A DNA stretch of 64,000 nt from Paenibacillus whitsoniae (GTDB taxonomy: Bacteria; Bacillota; Bacilli; Paenibacillales; NBRC-103111), in NCBI RefSeq assembly GCF_003955665.1, contig NZ_RXHU01000024.1, positions 25,291 to 89,290 of the forward strand. The letters are read 5' to 3'. This document shows, one piece after another, positions 44,084 through 52,462 of this stretch. Both the position numbers and the translations under genes were made by a program. The notes below the pieces were generated by a model. That model worked only from the letters and a program-made list of their open reading frames with translations, did not search any database and was not told the DNA's origin. Position 1 is the first letter of the stretch, and every line of letters starts with the position of its first letter.

Positions 44084-44163
44084 GAAGGGGCTCAGGCCCT
44101 CTTCACAAGGTCTTGCAGCCCGGCGGAACAAAAGAGCACGCCCCGTCGGCCCGTGCTCACCAG

Positions 44164-44199
44164 AAGCTCCCCTTCCGCCAAATGGAGGGGGAGCTTTTT
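44164..44199 (+). terminator. Terminator
   Basis: AAGCTCCCC and GGGGAGCTT form a 9-bp stem followed by TTT. It lies 80 bp after the MarR gene. The rest of the 389-bp gap (44084-44472) holds only the next promoter. Confidence 0.8.
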
Positions 44200-44367
44200 G
44201 ACATCGCCGCTGCGGCAGGAGTTTGCCGAAATTCCGCCGCGCGGCGGATGACGTGGACCGGGATGGGCTTGCGCTCATCATGGAAGGCAAATAATGTGAA
44301 CGGCGCTTTTCGCGCATGGCGTAGAAGCGTTCGTTACAAACTACTTCAACAACCTTAATTTTTCTAA

Positions 44368-44429
44368 TTGACATGGAACCGCAATCATTTTTATAATAGT
44401 TCGCATGCGAAATATTAGCATAAGAACTA
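44368..44429 (+). promoter_or_regulatory. Promoter and operator of the MarR/DHA2 operon
   Basis: -35 TTGACA (44368-44373), an 18-bp spacer and -10 TATAAT (44392-44397). Directly after it, TAGTTCGCATGC (44397-44408) is inverted as GCATAAGAACTA (44418-44429) with two mismatches, and TTCGCATGCGAA (44400-44411) is a perfect palindrome. Autorepression is likely. Confidence 0.75.
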
Positions 44430-44472
44430 ATGGCGGTTGTCAAAATCGCCTAAGCGTAAGGAATGAATGAAG

Positions 44473-44934
44473 ATGGATGATCGCCAGCAGCAGCGCACGC
44501 TGCAAATTATTCAGTCTTTCCGCGAAGTGAATCAGGTCTTTCATAAGCTGCTGACGAAAGTCGCCGGGGAGCTTGATCTGACGCCGATTCAGTATATTGT
44601 CCTGAAAATGCTGGCGGATCGCCCCTCGATTATGCAATCCGAGCTGGCGGCTTGTCTGTATGTCAGCGCGAGCACCACGAGCGGCGTCATTGACCGCATG
44701 GTCGCGGCCAATTTAGTATCCCGCGAGCGCTCGAGCACGGATCGGCGTTCCGTTTTCATAAAGCTTCTTGCGGAAGGCAGGCGCAAGCTGCAGTTGATCC
44801 AGGAGAGACAGCTGAAGCATTTTGCGCCTCTACAGGATATGGTACAAGATCAACTGGATGACCTGCTTCGCACGCAAGCACAAATCGTGCAAATCCTGCA
44901 CAAAGAACTGGAGGAACATACCCACTATGAGTAA
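44473..44934 (+). CDS. MarR-family regulator of the following exporter
   Basis: 153 residues. Winged helix domain: LTPIQYIVLKMLADRPSIMQSELAACL, STTSGVIDRMVAANLVSRE and wing STDRRSVFIKLLAEGR. ATG at 44473 is 10 bp after AAGGA; an in-frame ATG at 44467 is only 4 bp from it. It overlaps the exporter start by 8 bp, so repressor and target are in one autoregulated operon, like EmrR with EmrAB. Confidence 0.9.
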   Translation: MDDRQQQRTLQIIQSFREVNQVFHKLLTKVAGELDLTPIQYIVLKMLADRPSIMQSELAACLYVSASTTSGVIDRMVAANLVSRERSSTDRRSVFIKLLAEGRRKLQLIQERQLKHFAPLQDMVQDQLDDLLRTQAQIVQILHKELEEHTHYE

Positions 44935-46423
44935 CACCGCAACAACTGCGCTCAAAAGAGGCCCGATTGTCGCTTCTTTACTTATCGCGGCGTTTGTCGC
45001 TTTGCTGGCTCAAACGCTGCTCAACGTTGCCCTGCCGAAAATGATGGCCGATCTGAACGTGAACGAAAACACGATTCAATGGCTCATCAATGGATACATG
45101 CTGGTTAACGGTGTCTTGGTCCCGGTCAGCGCTTATTTGATTTCGAAATTTACAACACGCCGTCTCTTTCTGGTCGCTTCCGGCTTTTTCGCCGTAGGGA
45201 CAATTATCGCGGCGGTAGCGCCAGGTTTTAGCGTTCTGCTGGTAGGACGCTTGATTCAAGCCGTAGGCGCAGGCATCTTGATGCCGCTTATGACCATCGT
45301 CTTCCTGACCATCTTCCCGGTTGCCGAACGCGGCAAAGCGATGGGGCTGATGGGGATTGCTATGATTTTCGCACCGGCCGTAGGCCCGACGCTGTCCGGT
45401 TGGATCGTTGAACACCACTCCTGGCGCGTGTTATTCTATATTATTTTGCCATTATCGCTATTTGCTTTCATTTTCGGCTTCTTCTCCATGAAAAACGTCA
45501 TCAAAACCTCGTCGCCTAAGCTCGATACACTCGGCGTCATCTTGTCCACGATCGGTTTCGGGGGTATCCTGTACGGATTCTCAGACGCCGGTTCCGCCGG
45601 TTGGGGCAGCGCAACGGTTGTCAGCTGTCTAGTCGTTGGCGGGGTCGCCTTGGCATTGTTCGTCTGGCGCGAGCTCACGGTTGAGAAACCGCTGCTGGAG
45701 CTGCGTGTTTTCAAATACAACATGTTCTCACTGACGACCATCATTAACGTCATCATCACAATGTCCATGTTCTCGGCGATGATTTTGCTGCCGATCTTCC
45801 TGCAAAACATCCGCGGCTTCTCGCCGATCAAGTCCGGCTTGCTGCTTTTGCCGGGTGCCATTCTGATGGGGATCATGTCCCCGATTACCGGGATCATTTT
45901 CGATAAAATCGGCGCGCGCTGGCTGGCCGTCGTCGGTCTCATCATCACGACGATCACCACTTTTGAGTTCAGCCATCTGACGGTCGATTCTACTTACTCT
46001 CACATGATGCTCATTTACACGGCACGGATGTTCGGGATGTCCATGCTGATGATGCCGATTCAAACCGCAGGTCTCAACCAGCTGCCGAGAAGATTGAACG
46101 CGCATGGCTCCGCGATGTCGCAGACCCTTCGTAACATCGCCGGTGCCCTGGGTACGGCCCTGCTTGTGACCGTTATGACGAACGCTGCGACGTCCCGTGC
46201 CAAAGATCTCATCATCGAAGGCAAAATCGATCCGAAAGACGCCGCGAAAATGGCCGACGTGACGCAGCATGCGACCGTGTACGGCATTAACTTCGCGTTC
46301 GAAGTCGCGACGTTCATGACCATCGCTGCGCTGATCCTTGCGTTCTTCATTAAGAAAACATCGCCGCCTGAAGAGCCGGCAACTGCCGCGGCTGCACCGG
46401 GTCAGGTGCAGGAAGCGAAATAA
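44927..46423 (+). CDS. DHA2-family multidrug exporter (EmrB/LmrB type)
   Basis: 498 residues, 14 predicted helices. LNVALPKMMADLNVNENTIQWL is the first loop and GRLIQAVGAGILMPL lies in helix 4. PAVGPTLSGWIVEHHSWRVLFYI is motif C. The C-terminal tail is PEEPATAAAAPGQVQEAK. Closely similar in layout to the exporter at 52463-53932. ATG lies within the end of the marR gene, after GGAGG. Ends at a strong terminator. Confidence 0.93.
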   Translation: MSNTATTALKRGPIVASLLIAAFVALLAQTLLNVALPKMMADLNVNENTIQWLINGYMLVNGVLVPVSAYLISKFTTRRLFLVASGFFAVGTIIAAVAPGFSVLLVGRLIQAVGAGILMPLMTIVFLTIFPVAERGKAMGLMGIAMIFAPAVGPTLSGWIVEHHSWRVLFYIILPLSLFAFIFGFFSMKNVIKTSSPKLDTLGVILSTIGFGGILYGFSDAGSAGWGSATVVSCLVVGGVALALFVWRELTVEKPLLELRVFKYNMFSLTTIINVIITMSMFSAMILLPIFLQNIRGFSPIKSGLLLLPGAILMGIMSPITGIIFDKIGARWLAVVGLIITTITTFEFSHLTVDSTYSHMMLIYTARMFGMSMLMMPIQTAGLNQLPRRLNAHGSAMSQTLRNIAGALGTALLVTVMTNAATSRAKDLIIEGKIDPKDAAKMADVTQHATVYGINFAFEVATFMTIAALILAFFIKKTSPPEEPATAAAAPGQVQEAK

Positions 46424-46454
46424 CAAGCCGCTCCCGCGGCTTGAGGTAGATGGG

Positions 46455-46493
46455 CCACCCCTGCGAGACACGGTCTCGTAGGGGTGGTTTTTT
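46455..46493 (+). terminator. Terminator of the exporter operon
   Basis: CCACCCCT.CGAGAC and GTCTCG.AGGGGTGG form a 15-bp stem with one mismatch and a 3-base loop, then six T. Confidence 0.93.
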
Positions 46494-46573
46494 ATGCATG
46501 TGCTTGTGCCTCTGTATGCCTGGTAATGATCATGGAACGAGGAACCGAGAAAGCTTTAGGATGGATCATCAAG

Positions 46574-46751
46574 CCTGCAAAAAAGCAGGTATTTTCCTCT
46601 TTCCCATCCTGATTTGAGAAAAAGCCTGCAAAACGGCAGGAATCCCCAGTGAACTCCCCGGTTTGAGCGATCTCGGCATAAAAAACCTGCTCTATCGCAG
46701 GCATTTTGTGAAACATCTCCTTTTTGTGAAAAAAGCCTGTCTTTTCGCAGG
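46574..46751. repeat. Four-unit intergenic repeat element, family B (copy 2)
   Basis: Hairpins CCTGC-N6-GCAGG begin at 46574, 46625, 46686 and 46736, pitches 51, 61 and 50 bp. The first two loops are A-rich (AAAAAA, AAAACG), the last two T/C-rich (TCTATC, CTTTTC). The spacer before unit 2 reads CCTGATTTGAGAAAAA. It lies in the 489-bp gap between convergent genes, with a terminator on each side. Confidence 0.87.
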
Positions 46752-46827
46752 AATTTCTTTCTCCTCTTCGATAAGCAACAGTAATCTAAGTGGTAACAGG
46801 ATTTTATGTAGAACAGGCAGTAAATGC

Positions 46828-46876
46828 AAAAAAGTGGTGCTGAGGTGCCTTATGGGGCACTCCAACACCACTTTTT
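46828..46876. terminator. Bidirectional terminator
   Basis: AAAAAAGTGGTG..GGTGCC and GGCACTCC..CACCACTTTTT form a long stem 36 bp beyond the stop of the lipoprotein gene. Confidence 0.9.
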
Positions 46877-46912
46877 CTACCCAACTGCCGGCTAAAAGCC
46901 GATTGCCGACGC

Positions 46913-48781
46913 TTACTGCCCCTGCGGCGCCTGACCGCCGCCCTGCATCATACGCCCACCGCCTGGCCCGCGGCCACCTCCACCGCCACCTCCGCCCGGC
47001 ATGCCCATGCCGCTTTTCGCTTCGGTGACGCCGGACTCGTTTAGCCACGTAATGACCTTCGCGGCGTCAAAGCCAACGATTTTCGTGCCGCCAGTGTACG
47101 ATCCGCCCGAATACAATCCATGCGCCGCGGTGCCGCTGGCCGAGCCGCCCGTGTACACCGTATACGCGCCGCTCGATGTCATGCTCGGCGTGCTGACGTA
47201 CACGGACTGGTAGCTCTTCGACGGCGCAAAGGTCACAATATCCTTGCCGTCCTTGTCCTGCAGGTGGAAGATTGTACCCGCCTTTTGTGCCTGCGTGAAC
47301 GTCATCATAACACCCGCTTGCGTCGACGTATCGGACGCCGCCTGCGCCATGCCCGAGCTGCCTGCGGCGATCAGCGTGCCGCCGGTCATCACGAACGTGC
47401 CGTCATAATCGAGCGGCCCGTTGCCGTTCATGGTCGGTCCGTTCACGATAACGGTGCCGCCCGACATTTCGATGGACCCGTTCGCATCCAGTCCATCGCC
47501 CGCGGCGTCCACCGTCAAGGTGCCGCCGGTAATGGTCAGCTTGTTCGTGGAGGAGGACCCGCCTCCAGCACCGCCTGGTATGCCAGGCCCACCGCCTTGG
47601 CCGCTTGGCATCCCTTGACTTGCCGTCCCGCCTTGGCCGCCAATTCCGCCAGCAGGCGGTTGGCCTCCAGCGCTAGGCGCGCCACCCTCGCCCGACGTCT
47701 CACTGCTGCCGCTCGCGGCGTTCACGCCATCGTCCGAGGCAACGACATTCGTCGTTCCGCCGGCCACCACAATACTCGGCGCCTCAAGCCCCTCATTCGA
47801 CTTCGCAATGTCGATAGTGCCGCCGGCAATTTCGAGCGCCAAGTCAGCATGGATACCGTCGTCTCCGGCGTTGATCTTGTAATCGCCGCCGGTAATCACG
47901 ATGCCGCCGCTGCTGTGCAGTGCATCTTCGCCGGATGTGATTGCGAATGTTCCGCCCGAAACGGCGATCACGCCTTCGGAGCCCTCTTTGTCGTTCGTCG
48001 TTTTCATCCCGTGACCGGTCGCACTGATCGTCAAGCTGCCGTCCTTCACGGCCACCAGGTCACGGCCCATTACGGCGTCATCCGCCGCCTGCACACTGAG
48101 CTGTCCGCCTGTGATTTTCAGCTTATCCTTGCTGGTGATCCCGTTGTTGTAATTTCCCTGCACAGTCAACTTCCCGCTGCCGTTAATCGTCATGTCGTCT
48201 TTGCTGAAAATGGCAGCATTCGGTTCATCGGACGAAGCGTCCTCAAAGATATAGGTTTTGCCATCGGAAACCGTATTCGTCGTCCCGTCAGGGAGCGAGA
48301 TAATAAGCTTGCCGGCTTCTTTTACATAAATCGCGGAAGACGTCTCATTGTGAAGCTCCACTCCGTTCAATACGAGTCTTACAACACTTTTATCTGCGAC
48401 ATCGATCTTTATTTGACCATTGTCTAATTTTCCACTCAACACATAAGTACCAGCCTTCGTTACCGTAACTGAACTGTCTTTCACTTCAACGCCGGAACCG
48501 TCTACCGTCGCACCCGAACCGCTTAACGCAATCTTCGTCACGGCTCCTGTTGACCAGTCGGAGTAAGTATCGTCCGCGTCATAACTCACATTTTTCGCCG
48601 TATCCAGACTCGCCAACACCGTAGCGCTGGAGGTCTTTGCGGCCGTAGTCGAGGCCGGTGCTGTCGCTGTTGCCGGTGCCTCCCCGCCGGATGCCGCCCC
48701 CTCCTCCTGACTGCATGCCGCCAGCATCATGACGCACAACAGCGCAACGCCGGATTGTTTCACCAATAAAGATTTTTTCAT
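46913..48781 (-). CDS. Cthe_2159-like carbohydrate-binding lipoprotein
   Basis: 622 residues. The signal peptide ends in a lipobox LAAC (Cys near residue 23), followed by a Ser/Thr/Ala linker. A right-handed beta-helix with repeated turns of the type GGT..I.A.DDG/GDDGIHA runs from about 130 to 470 (for example KINAGDDGIHADLALEIAGG), as in the Cthe_2159 polysaccharide-binding family. A Gly/Ser/Pro low-complexity insert lies at about 350-400 and a Gly-rich tail at the end. Surface-exposed. Last gene of the VTC/DUF4956 operon; in many Firmicutes this trio also includes a CotH kinase, absent here. Confidence 0.88.
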   Translation of the reverse strand: MKKSLLVKQSGVALLCVMMLAACSQEEGAASGGEAPATATAPASTTAAKTSSATVLASLDTAKNVSYDADDTYSDWSTGAVTKIALSGSGATVDGSGVEVKDSSVTVTKAGTYVLSGKLDNGQIKIDVADKSVVRLVLNGVELHNETSSAIYVKEAGKLIISLPDGTTNTVSDGKTYIFEDASSDEPNAAIFSKDDMTINGSGKLTVQGNYNNGITSKDKLKITGGQLSVQAADDAVMGRDLVAVKDGSLTISATGHGMKTTNDKEGSEGVIAVSGGTFAITSGEDALHSSGGIVITGGDYKINAGDDGIHADLALEIAGGTIDIAKSNEGLEAPSIVVAGGTTNVVASDDGVNAASGSSETSGEGGAPSAGGQPPAGGIGGQGGTASQGMPSGQGGGPGIPGGAGGGSSSTNKLTITGGTLTVDAAGDGLDANGSIEMSGGTVIVNGPTMNGNGPLDYDGTFVMTGGTLIAAGSSGMAQAASDTSTQAGVMMTFTQAQKAGTIFHLQDKDGKDIVTFAPSKSYQSVYVSTPSMTSSGAYTVYTGGSASGTAAHGLYSGGSYTGGTKIVGFDAAKVITWLNESGVTEAKSGMGMPGGGGGGGGRGPGGGRMMQGGGQAPQGQ

Positions 48782-48812
48782 AGGTCATCTTCCTCTCTTT
48801 TCAAAATGGTTA

Positions 48813-49493
48813 TTAATACTCCTGTGTCACAGGATTCATCGTTAACGTAATATCAAGATTGCCGTTGCGCGTGCGGATCGCATCCAGGAACTCCTTCTGG
48901 TTCGTCAAATGTTCGATCGTGACGGCGTACACCAACTCATACAAGCTGCCAAGCTCGGTCGTTCTGACTTTTCTAAGTTCATAGGCAATGTTAAATTGGC
49001 GAAAAATCTCATCAAACGCTTCCTCATAGCCGAGGTTTTCGGGAATCGTGACTTTAAGCAGTTTTTGCGTCGCTGTCTTTTCACCAAACTTGATCACTTT
49101 CAGAACAAACATCAGTACACAAAGCACGACAGTGAACAACACAGCGTAACCAAACGCCCCAACCCCTGATGCAAGCCCTGCGGCCATTGTGAACAGGACG
49201 AAAGCGATATCTTTCGGATCCCCTGGCGCGCTTCGGAAACGAATTATCGAGAAAGCGCCGGCCAGCGAGAATGCGCGGGCTATGTTGCTGCCAATAAGCA
49301 GAATGATGATGGCGACAATCGCCGGAAGCACAACCATCGTCAGCGTAAAGCTCTGCGTGTAATTCGGCTGCGTTTTGCGGTAAGTGAAAGAGATCATGGC
49401 ACCTAGCACAATGGAAATCACCATCGTCAGCAGGGCTGTCGACATCGTTAGCTCTGCGCTCGTCGATACTTGGGAGAATAGTGAATCGATCAT
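48813..49493 (-). CDS. DUF4956 membrane protein
   Basis: 226 residues. Four membrane helices at about 15-38, 50-72, 75-95 and 100-130, with the conserved FSLAGAFSIIRFRSAPGDPKDIAFV stretch of the family between them. A cytoplasmic C-terminal domain of about 90 residues resembles the one in MgtC-like proteins. Its ATG overlaps the VTC gene stop by 4 bp. Always found with VTC-type polymerases; a channel or scaffold for the polymer is a reasonable guess, not proved. Confidence 0.9.
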   Translation of the reverse strand: MIDSLFSQVSTSAELTMSTALLTMVISIVLGAMISFTYRKTQPNYTQSFTLTMVVLPAIVAIIILLIGSNIARAFSLAGAFSIIRFRSAPGDPKDIAFVLFTMAAGLASGVGAFGYAVLFTVVLCVLMFVLKVIKFGEKTATQKLLKVTIPENLGYEEAFDEIFRQFNIAYELRKVRTTELGSLYELVYAVTIEHLTNQKEFLDAIRTRNGNLDITLTMNPVTQEY

Positions 49494-50230
49494 AAGAGAA
49501 TTCGCTCCTTTAGCTGAGGGTTATTTCGTCGGTTTTTCTTGTATTCATTGCCATATTTCGAAAAGCTCGTGCGAAACATGAGATGCTCGCTCAGCAGGCG
49601 GGATAACCAGATCGGAATCGTTTTCTCCGCCTTGACCTCCATCAGCCATTGACCGCTCTCAAGCAATTGCTCGCCGAAGTCTCCGTTTTCCAGCTTGACG
49701 TCATATCGTCTGGACCGAATATTCGTATCGAACGTAATCCGCAAATCCCGATTCCCCCGACAAAACATCGCCATCCGGTCATAAGCCAGATACACTTTCG
49801 GCATCAGCGTGTACCGGCCGAGGAAATAATCAATCTCCTGCAGCACCTGCTTATTCATATAAGGCTGATACGCTGGCATGATGCCCGTACGGATGTACGC
49901 GTACGCTTCGTTCAGCTTGAGCGCCGTCCGTCGTTTGTTGACGAGGCCGAATACCTTTTTCTTCAGTTCCAGATACACCTTGCCATCCGGCTGCGGCACG
50001 CCGTAAGCGCGGATGCGCAGCTTTTCCTTGTATTTCGGCTTCGACAGGCTCGTACGAATCAAAGCGTCATGCTCAGTATCATAATAAATGTTGCTGATCG
50101 CATAAAATTGGCCGTTCTTGTTATTTTCATCCCACTCCATGTACTCCAGCAGTCGATTGTACAATCGCTCGAAAGCCAGCTGATCCATTAAGTACTTATT
50201 TTCATATCGGTTAAAAACTTCAATTGCCAT
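49490..50230 (-). CDS. VTC-domain polyphosphate polymerase-like protein
   Basis: 246 residues, a tunnel-fold (TTM) enzyme of the VTC family. FNRYENKYLMDQ holds the metal-binding ExK start. YYDTEHDALIRTS, KYKEKLRIRAYG and VYLELKKKVFGLVNKRRT carry the basic phosphate-binding residues. The C-terminal acid is in WLMEVKAEKTIPIWL. In yeast VTC makes polyphosphate from ATP; bacterial members with DUF4956 are not characterised. ATG at 50230 is 9 bp after AAGGGG. First gene of the operon. Confidence 0.9.
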   Translation of the reverse strand: MAIEVFNRYENKYLMDQLAFERLYNRLLEYMEWDENNKNGQFYAISNIYYDTEHDALIRTSLSKPKYKEKLRIRAYGVPQPDGKVYLELKKKVFGLVNKRRTALKLNEAYAYIRTGIMPAYQPYMNKQVLQEIDYFLGRYTLMPKVYLAYDRMAMFCRGNRDLRITFDTNIRSRRYDVKLENGDFGEQLLESGQWLMEVKAEKTIPIWLSRLLSEHLMFRTSFSKYGNEYKKNRRNNPQLKERILL

Positions 50231-50278
50231 GTGTCTCGGCCCCTTCCACTTAACGTTGTATCGCTGTGCCATGGCTTT

Positions 50279-50395
50279 ATCTTAGGGCTCGAACCTTTAA
50301 CGAAACTTAAATGATTGAACCATTTCTTTCCTGCGGCAAGGACTCGTGCTACGATGAAACTTAAGGTTGATTAAAGGTTGCATCTCTACTATAAG
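50279..50395. promoter_or_regulatory. Divergent control region with paired response-regulator boxes
   Basis: Minus-strand site TTAAGTTTCGTTAAAGGTT (50292-50310) and plus-strand site TTAAGGTTGATTAAAGGTT (50361-50379) match at 16 of 19 bases. Each is a tandem repeat with a 10-11 bp period, the usual form of OmpR-family sites. Each points at a -10: TAAGAT (50279-50284, minus) for the VTC operon and TATAAG (50390-50395, plus) for the two-component genes, 7 and 10 bp beyond the site. No -35 is seen, as expected for activated promoters. Confidence 0.75.
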
Positions 50396-50442
50396 AAGCA
50401 ACACATCACATGCCGCCTCCAAGCGGCAAAGGAGAGATGGGC

Positions 50443-51120
50443 ATGCGCATCCTGATCGTCGAAGATGAAATTCATCTCGCTGAAGCGTTAACGCAAATTT
50501 TGAAAAAACATAACTACTCCGTCGACACCGTCCATGACGGGCAGTCGGGTCTCGATAACGCGCTGAGCGGGATTTATGATTTAGTTTTGCTGGACATTAT
50601 GCTGCCGGAGAAGGATGGGATCACCGTTCTTCGCAAGCTGCGCGGCCAAGGTGTGGCTACACCGGTCATTCTGCTGACGGCCAAAGGGGAAACTTCCGAT
50701 AAAATCGCGGGACTCGATCACGGGGCAGACGATTATGTTGCCAAGCCTTTTTCAACGGAAGAGCTGTTGGCTCGCATCCGCGCGGCGCTAAGGCGCAAAG
50801 GCGAGGTGCTGCCGGAGGACGGATTGAAATTCGGAGATCTTGAACTGAATACGAATACGTTGAAGCTGACCTGCAAGGGGAAGGAGATGAAGCTTATTTT
50901 AAAAGAAAGCGAACTGTTGGAGCTCCTGATCACCCGGAAGACCGCCGTCACCTCCAAAGAGCAAATCATCGAGAAGCTGTGGGGGTTCGATTCGGAGGCC
51001 GAGCATAACAATGTGGAAGTGTATATTTCTTTTTTACGCAAAAAATTAACCTTCCTCCAATCCGCTGTCCGCATCAACACGCTGCGCGGCGTCGGTTACG
51101 TATTGGAGGCGGCTGAGTGA
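50443..51120 (+). CDS. OmpR-family response regulator
   Basis: 225 residues. Receiver domain with phospho-acceptor in YDLVLLDIMLPEKDG (about residue 51) and the KPF motif (YVAKPFSTEELLAR). The C-terminal winged helix is KEQIIEKLWGFDSEAEHNNVEVYISFLRKKL. ATG at 50443 is 8 bp after AGGAG. Divergent from the polyphosphate operon; the paired boxes in the gap suggest it activates both that operon and its own. Confidence 0.93.
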   Translation: MRILIVEDEIHLAEALTQILKKHNYSVDTVHDGQSGLDNALSGIYDLVLLDIMLPEKDGITVLRKLRGQGVATPVILLTAKGETSDKIAGLDHGADDYVAKPFSTEELLARIRAALRRKGEVLPEDGLKFGDLELNTNTLKLTCKGKEMKLILKESELLELLITRKTAVTSKEQIIEKLWGFDSEAEHNNVEVYISFLRKKLTFLQSAVRINTLRGVGYVLEAAE

Positions 51121-52397
51121 TGTTTACGAAGCTTCGGAATCGGTTCCTTATCTTGAATCTGGTCATCATCTCCGTCATGATGCTGGCCGCCTTCGCGGCG
51201 ATCTATACGATCACGTATGGGAACGTGCACCGCGACATCCAGATGGAACTCGGGAAGGTCTCGGATTTCCTGCATAGCCCGGATGGCGGCGGCGGTCAAG
51301 GCAAGCCGCACCGCGTCGGGGACAAAGGCAGGTCGCCGATGTTTGATGACGGCATGGGGCCACCGGCAGAGCGCTCCGTCTCCTTCTCTTTGCAGACCGA
51401 CGTCCATTGGGCGATTACGTCGACAAACTCTCGTTTCGATATGGACGAGGATTTCTACACCGATGCCATTGCCAAGGTGTCCTCCGGCCCCGCGAATGGC
51501 GGACAGTTCACGCTGGACGGTAACCGTTGGGCCTACAAGGTGGATTTGACGCCTAACGGCTATTCCGTCGTTTTCCTTGATGTCACTGCCCAGGTCAAAA
51601 TTCTCACCACCCTCATCTACACGTTCCTGATCGTGGGGTTGGTGATGCTCGTGGTCATTTATTTTACGAGCCGCTTCTTTGCCAACCGGTCGATTGCGCC
51701 CGTGCGGGAAGCGTTCCACCGGCAAAAGCAATTCATCGCCGACGCCTCGCACGAGCTGAAAACGCCGCTAGCGGTCATCAACACGAACGCCGATGTGCTG
51801 CTCGCGAATAGCGAGGACACCATCGCGCAGCAGGCGAAGTGGCTGCAACATATCAAATCGGAGACCGAGCGCATGAAGACACTCACTAACGACTTGCTGT
51901 ACCTCACGGAGATGGACGACGCGCGGATGCAAATGATCGTGACGCCGGTCAATCTGAGCGACGCCGTGGAGGGCGTACTGCTCGCGATGGAGGCCGTCTC
52001 CTTCGAGAAAGACATCGCGCTGAGCTACGACATCGAGCCGGAACTCACCGTGCGCGGCAGCAGCGAGCAGCTGGGGCAAGTCGTGATGATCCTGCTGGAC
52101 AACGCGATTAAATACACGAACCCGAAGGGCAGCATCGCCTTGTCGCTGCGCAAGCGGCATAATGATGCGCTCCTGACGGTGACGAACACGGGGCCGGGCA
52201 TCGCGCCCGAGCACCTGGAGCATATCTTCGACCGCTTCTATCGTGCCGACCCGTCCCGCTCCCGCAAAATGGGCGGCTACGGCCTCGGCCTCGCGATCGC
52301 GAAGTCGATCGTCGAGCAACACAGCGGCCGCATCAGCGCGAAGAGCGTTGTCGGCGAATCGACAACGTTCACCGTGCAGCTGCCGCTGGGCGCGTAG
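51120..52397 (+). CDS. Sensor histidine kinase, partner of the OmpR-type regulator
   Basis: 425 residues. Membrane helix 1 at about 12-32, an extracellular loop of about 120 residues with a Gly/Pro-rich basic stretch, helix 2 at about 160-182. HisKA has FIADASHELKTPLAVINTNA (His near 212); HATPase_c has N-box LDNAIKYTN and DRFYRADPSRSRKMGGYGLGLAI. No separate HAMP is obvious. ATG overlaps the regulator stop by 1 bp (TGATG) and is 10 bp after GGAGG. Confidence 0.93.
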   Translation: MFTKLRNRFLILNLVIISVMMLAAFAAIYTITYGNVHRDIQMELGKVSDFLHSPDGGGGQGKPHRVGDKGRSPMFDDGMGPPAERSVSFSLQTDVHWAITSTNSRFDMDEDFYTDAIAKVSSGPANGGQFTLDGNRWAYKVDLTPNGYSVVFLDVTAQVKILTTLIYTFLIVGLVMLVVIYFTSRFFANRSIAPVREAFHRQKQFIADASHELKTPLAVINTNADVLLANSEDTIAQQAKWLQHIKSETERMKTLTNDLLYLTEMDDARMQMIVTPVNLSDAVEGVLLAMEAVSFEKDIALSYDIEPELTVRGSSEQLGQVVMILLDNAIKYTNPKGSIALSLRKRHNDALLTVTNTGPGIAPEHLEHIFDRFYRADPSRSRKMGGYGLGLAIAKSIVEQHSGRISAKSVVGESTTFTVQLPLGA

Positions 52398-52412
52398 CGC
52401 GCCTCAACATAC

Positions 52413-52458
52413 AAAAAAGGTTGCCCCTCGGTCATCACGACCTTGGGCAACCTTTTTT
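52413..52458. terminator. Bidirectional terminator
   Basis: AAAAAAGGTTGCCC and GGGCAACCTTTTTT with an inner GGTC/GACC pairing, between convergent genes. Confidence 0.93.
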
Positions 52459-52462
52459 CACC

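Noticed and set aside
44078..44443. 121-codon minus-strand frame in the gap between the MarR genes
   Set aside because: It runs through a terminator and a strong promoter, has no ribosome binding site and no protein-like pattern.
46574..46751. Cluster of rho-independent terminators
   Set aside because: The 5-bp stems lack consistent T-runs and recur at exact pitch with alternating loop polarity; true terminators of both neighbours lie outside at 46455 and 46828.
47120..48427. 435-codon plus-strand frame opposite the Cthe_2159-like gene
   Set aside because: Reflects the repetitive Gly/Asp codons of the beta-helix gene; no motif.
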